From Klebsiella pneumoniae (lineage in GTDB: Bacteria > Pseudomonadota > Gammaproteobacteria > Ga0077536), in NCBI GenBank assembly GCA_945873015.1, contig CAMCBY010000301.1, positions 1 to 5,561 on the forward strand: DNA of 5,561 nucleotides, written 5' to 3'. The notes below the pieces were generated by a model that saw only the letters and a list, made by a program, of their open reading frames with translations, was not told where the DNA came from and did no database searches. The position numbers were made by a program, and so were the translations under genes. Every line of letters begins with the position of its first letter. Position 1 is the stretch's first letter. Shown here piece after piece: positions 5,048 to 5,561 of the stretch.

Positions 5048-5561
5048 TCATTCAACCGCCAGGTTATCGATAAAAGCAGCCAGTTCCGCATCCATCGCTT
5101 CGGCGCCCGTCTCGGCGTCGGAGGCGATGATGGTGAAGCTCAGTTTGCCGGCCACCAGCACATACACCGTCAGACGATTGAGCTCCTTGGCTTCTTTGCC
5201 CGCCACCGCCTTCAACACCACCCGCGCGGCCGGCAAGGTTGCAAGCGGCAGCGGCGCTATCGGCTCCACCACCTGCAAGGCCTGATTTGACGCCTGCTGC
5301 ACTTGCTCAAGGTTCTGTTCGAGCAGGACTTCCGGCTGCAGTTGCATGTTCGGGTCGTGGGCAGTCACGTTGACGCCGATGAGTGGATTGAGGCCGCCCT
5401 TGCTGGCCGGATATTTGGTCGTGACGAACAACGGCATGCCATGACCATCGGCAATGGCGTCGGTAAGTCCGGTGGCGCTGAAGCGGATGCGGCGCGTGTG
5501 CGGAATCACGTCGGTATCGCCGTGATAATTCCAGGTCAAAGGCTCAACAAAAGTGATGCCG
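5048..5561 (-). CDS. Protein of unknown function, possibly PsbP/DcrB-like; start outside window
   Basis: Seen here are the C-terminal 170 residues; the frame stays open to the right edge, so the true start lies beyond it. The apparent TTG start at 5539 is probably just internal: upstream residues (GITFVEP) continue smoothly into TWNYHGDTDVIPHTRRIRFSA. The segment looks like a soluble alpha/beta domain. An opening near F-V-E-P-x-T-W and a closing strand-helix pattern (RLTVYVLVAGKLSFTIIAS, then an acidic helix EAMDAELAAFIDNL) recall PsbP/DcrB (DUF1795-like) proteins, where a W-containing start and a final helix after 'vyv..g..~~~i..a' are typical. That resemblance is weak and from memory. No membrane helix or catalytic motif is visible in this part; a signal peptide or lipobox could lie outside the window. 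The stop is 6 bases from the convergent NorF-like gene. No function is assigned. Confidence 0.75.
   Translation of the reverse strand, partial: GITFVEPLTWNYHGDTDVIPHTRRIRFSATGLTDAIADGHGMPLFVTTKYPASKGGLNPLIGVNVTAHDPNMQLQPEVLLEQNLEQVQQASNQALQVVEPIAPLPLATLPAARVVLKAVAGKEAKELNRLTVYVLVAGKLSFTIIASDAETGAEAMDAELAAFIDNLAVE

Noticed and set aside
5537..5539. TTG as the start of the right-edge gene
   Set aside because: The frame is open to the window edge and the upstream residues GITFVEP fit the domain, so the start lies outside.

Overview
The window looks like an ordinary chromosomal segment of a GC-rich proteobacterium, most likely a gammaproteobacterium. This rests on the GC-rich coding bias, tight gene packing, and a REP-type extragenic palindrome whose core (TGCGAAT/ATTCGCA) resembles elements common in gammaproteobacterial genomes. 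Nothing points to a phage, plasmid, transposase or CRISPR array. The organism call is inference.

Layout, left to right. (1) 1-279, minus: the N-terminal 93 residues of an amidohydrolase of the N-acyl-D-amino-acid deacylase (D-aminoacylase) type, running off the left edge. (2) 280-510: a divergent intergenic region with a perfect 7-bp inverted repeat, a candidate operator. (3) 511-1443, plus: a LysR-type regulator, divergent from the amidohydrolase and its probable regulator. (4) 1439-1523: two REP-like palindromes in inverted orientation (REPIN-like); the regulator's stop codon lies inside the left arm. (5) 1531-3180, minus: a complete thiamine-diphosphate enzyme that resembles 2-hydroxyacyl-CoA lyase (HACL1 family) more than oxalyl-CoA decarboxylase. 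(6) 3181-3397: a divergent intergenic region with a fair promoter for the lyase and a weaker one for the rightward operon. (7) 3398-5041, plus: three overlapping membrane-protein genes: an unrecognised six-helix protein, a NorE-like heme-copper oxidase subunit III homologue, and a NorF-like subunit IV homologue. (8) 5048-5561, minus: the C-terminal 170 residues of a small protein of unknown function, weakly suggestive of a PsbP/DcrB-like fold, running off the right edge.

How the genes may work together. The regulator and amidohydrolase form a classic divergent LysR/target pair. The lyase would cleave 2-hydroxyacyl-CoA to an aldehyde plus formyl-CoA (alpha-oxidation type chemistry). The three membrane genes are translationally coupled and should act as one complex, but no catalytic oxidase or nitric oxide reductase subunit I is present. 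They are therefore either accessory to a reductase encoded elsewhere or a separate membrane complex built from NorE/NorF-like parts plus a new partner. That trio is the least explained part of the window. A functional link between it and the divergent lyase is possible but is inferred from position only.
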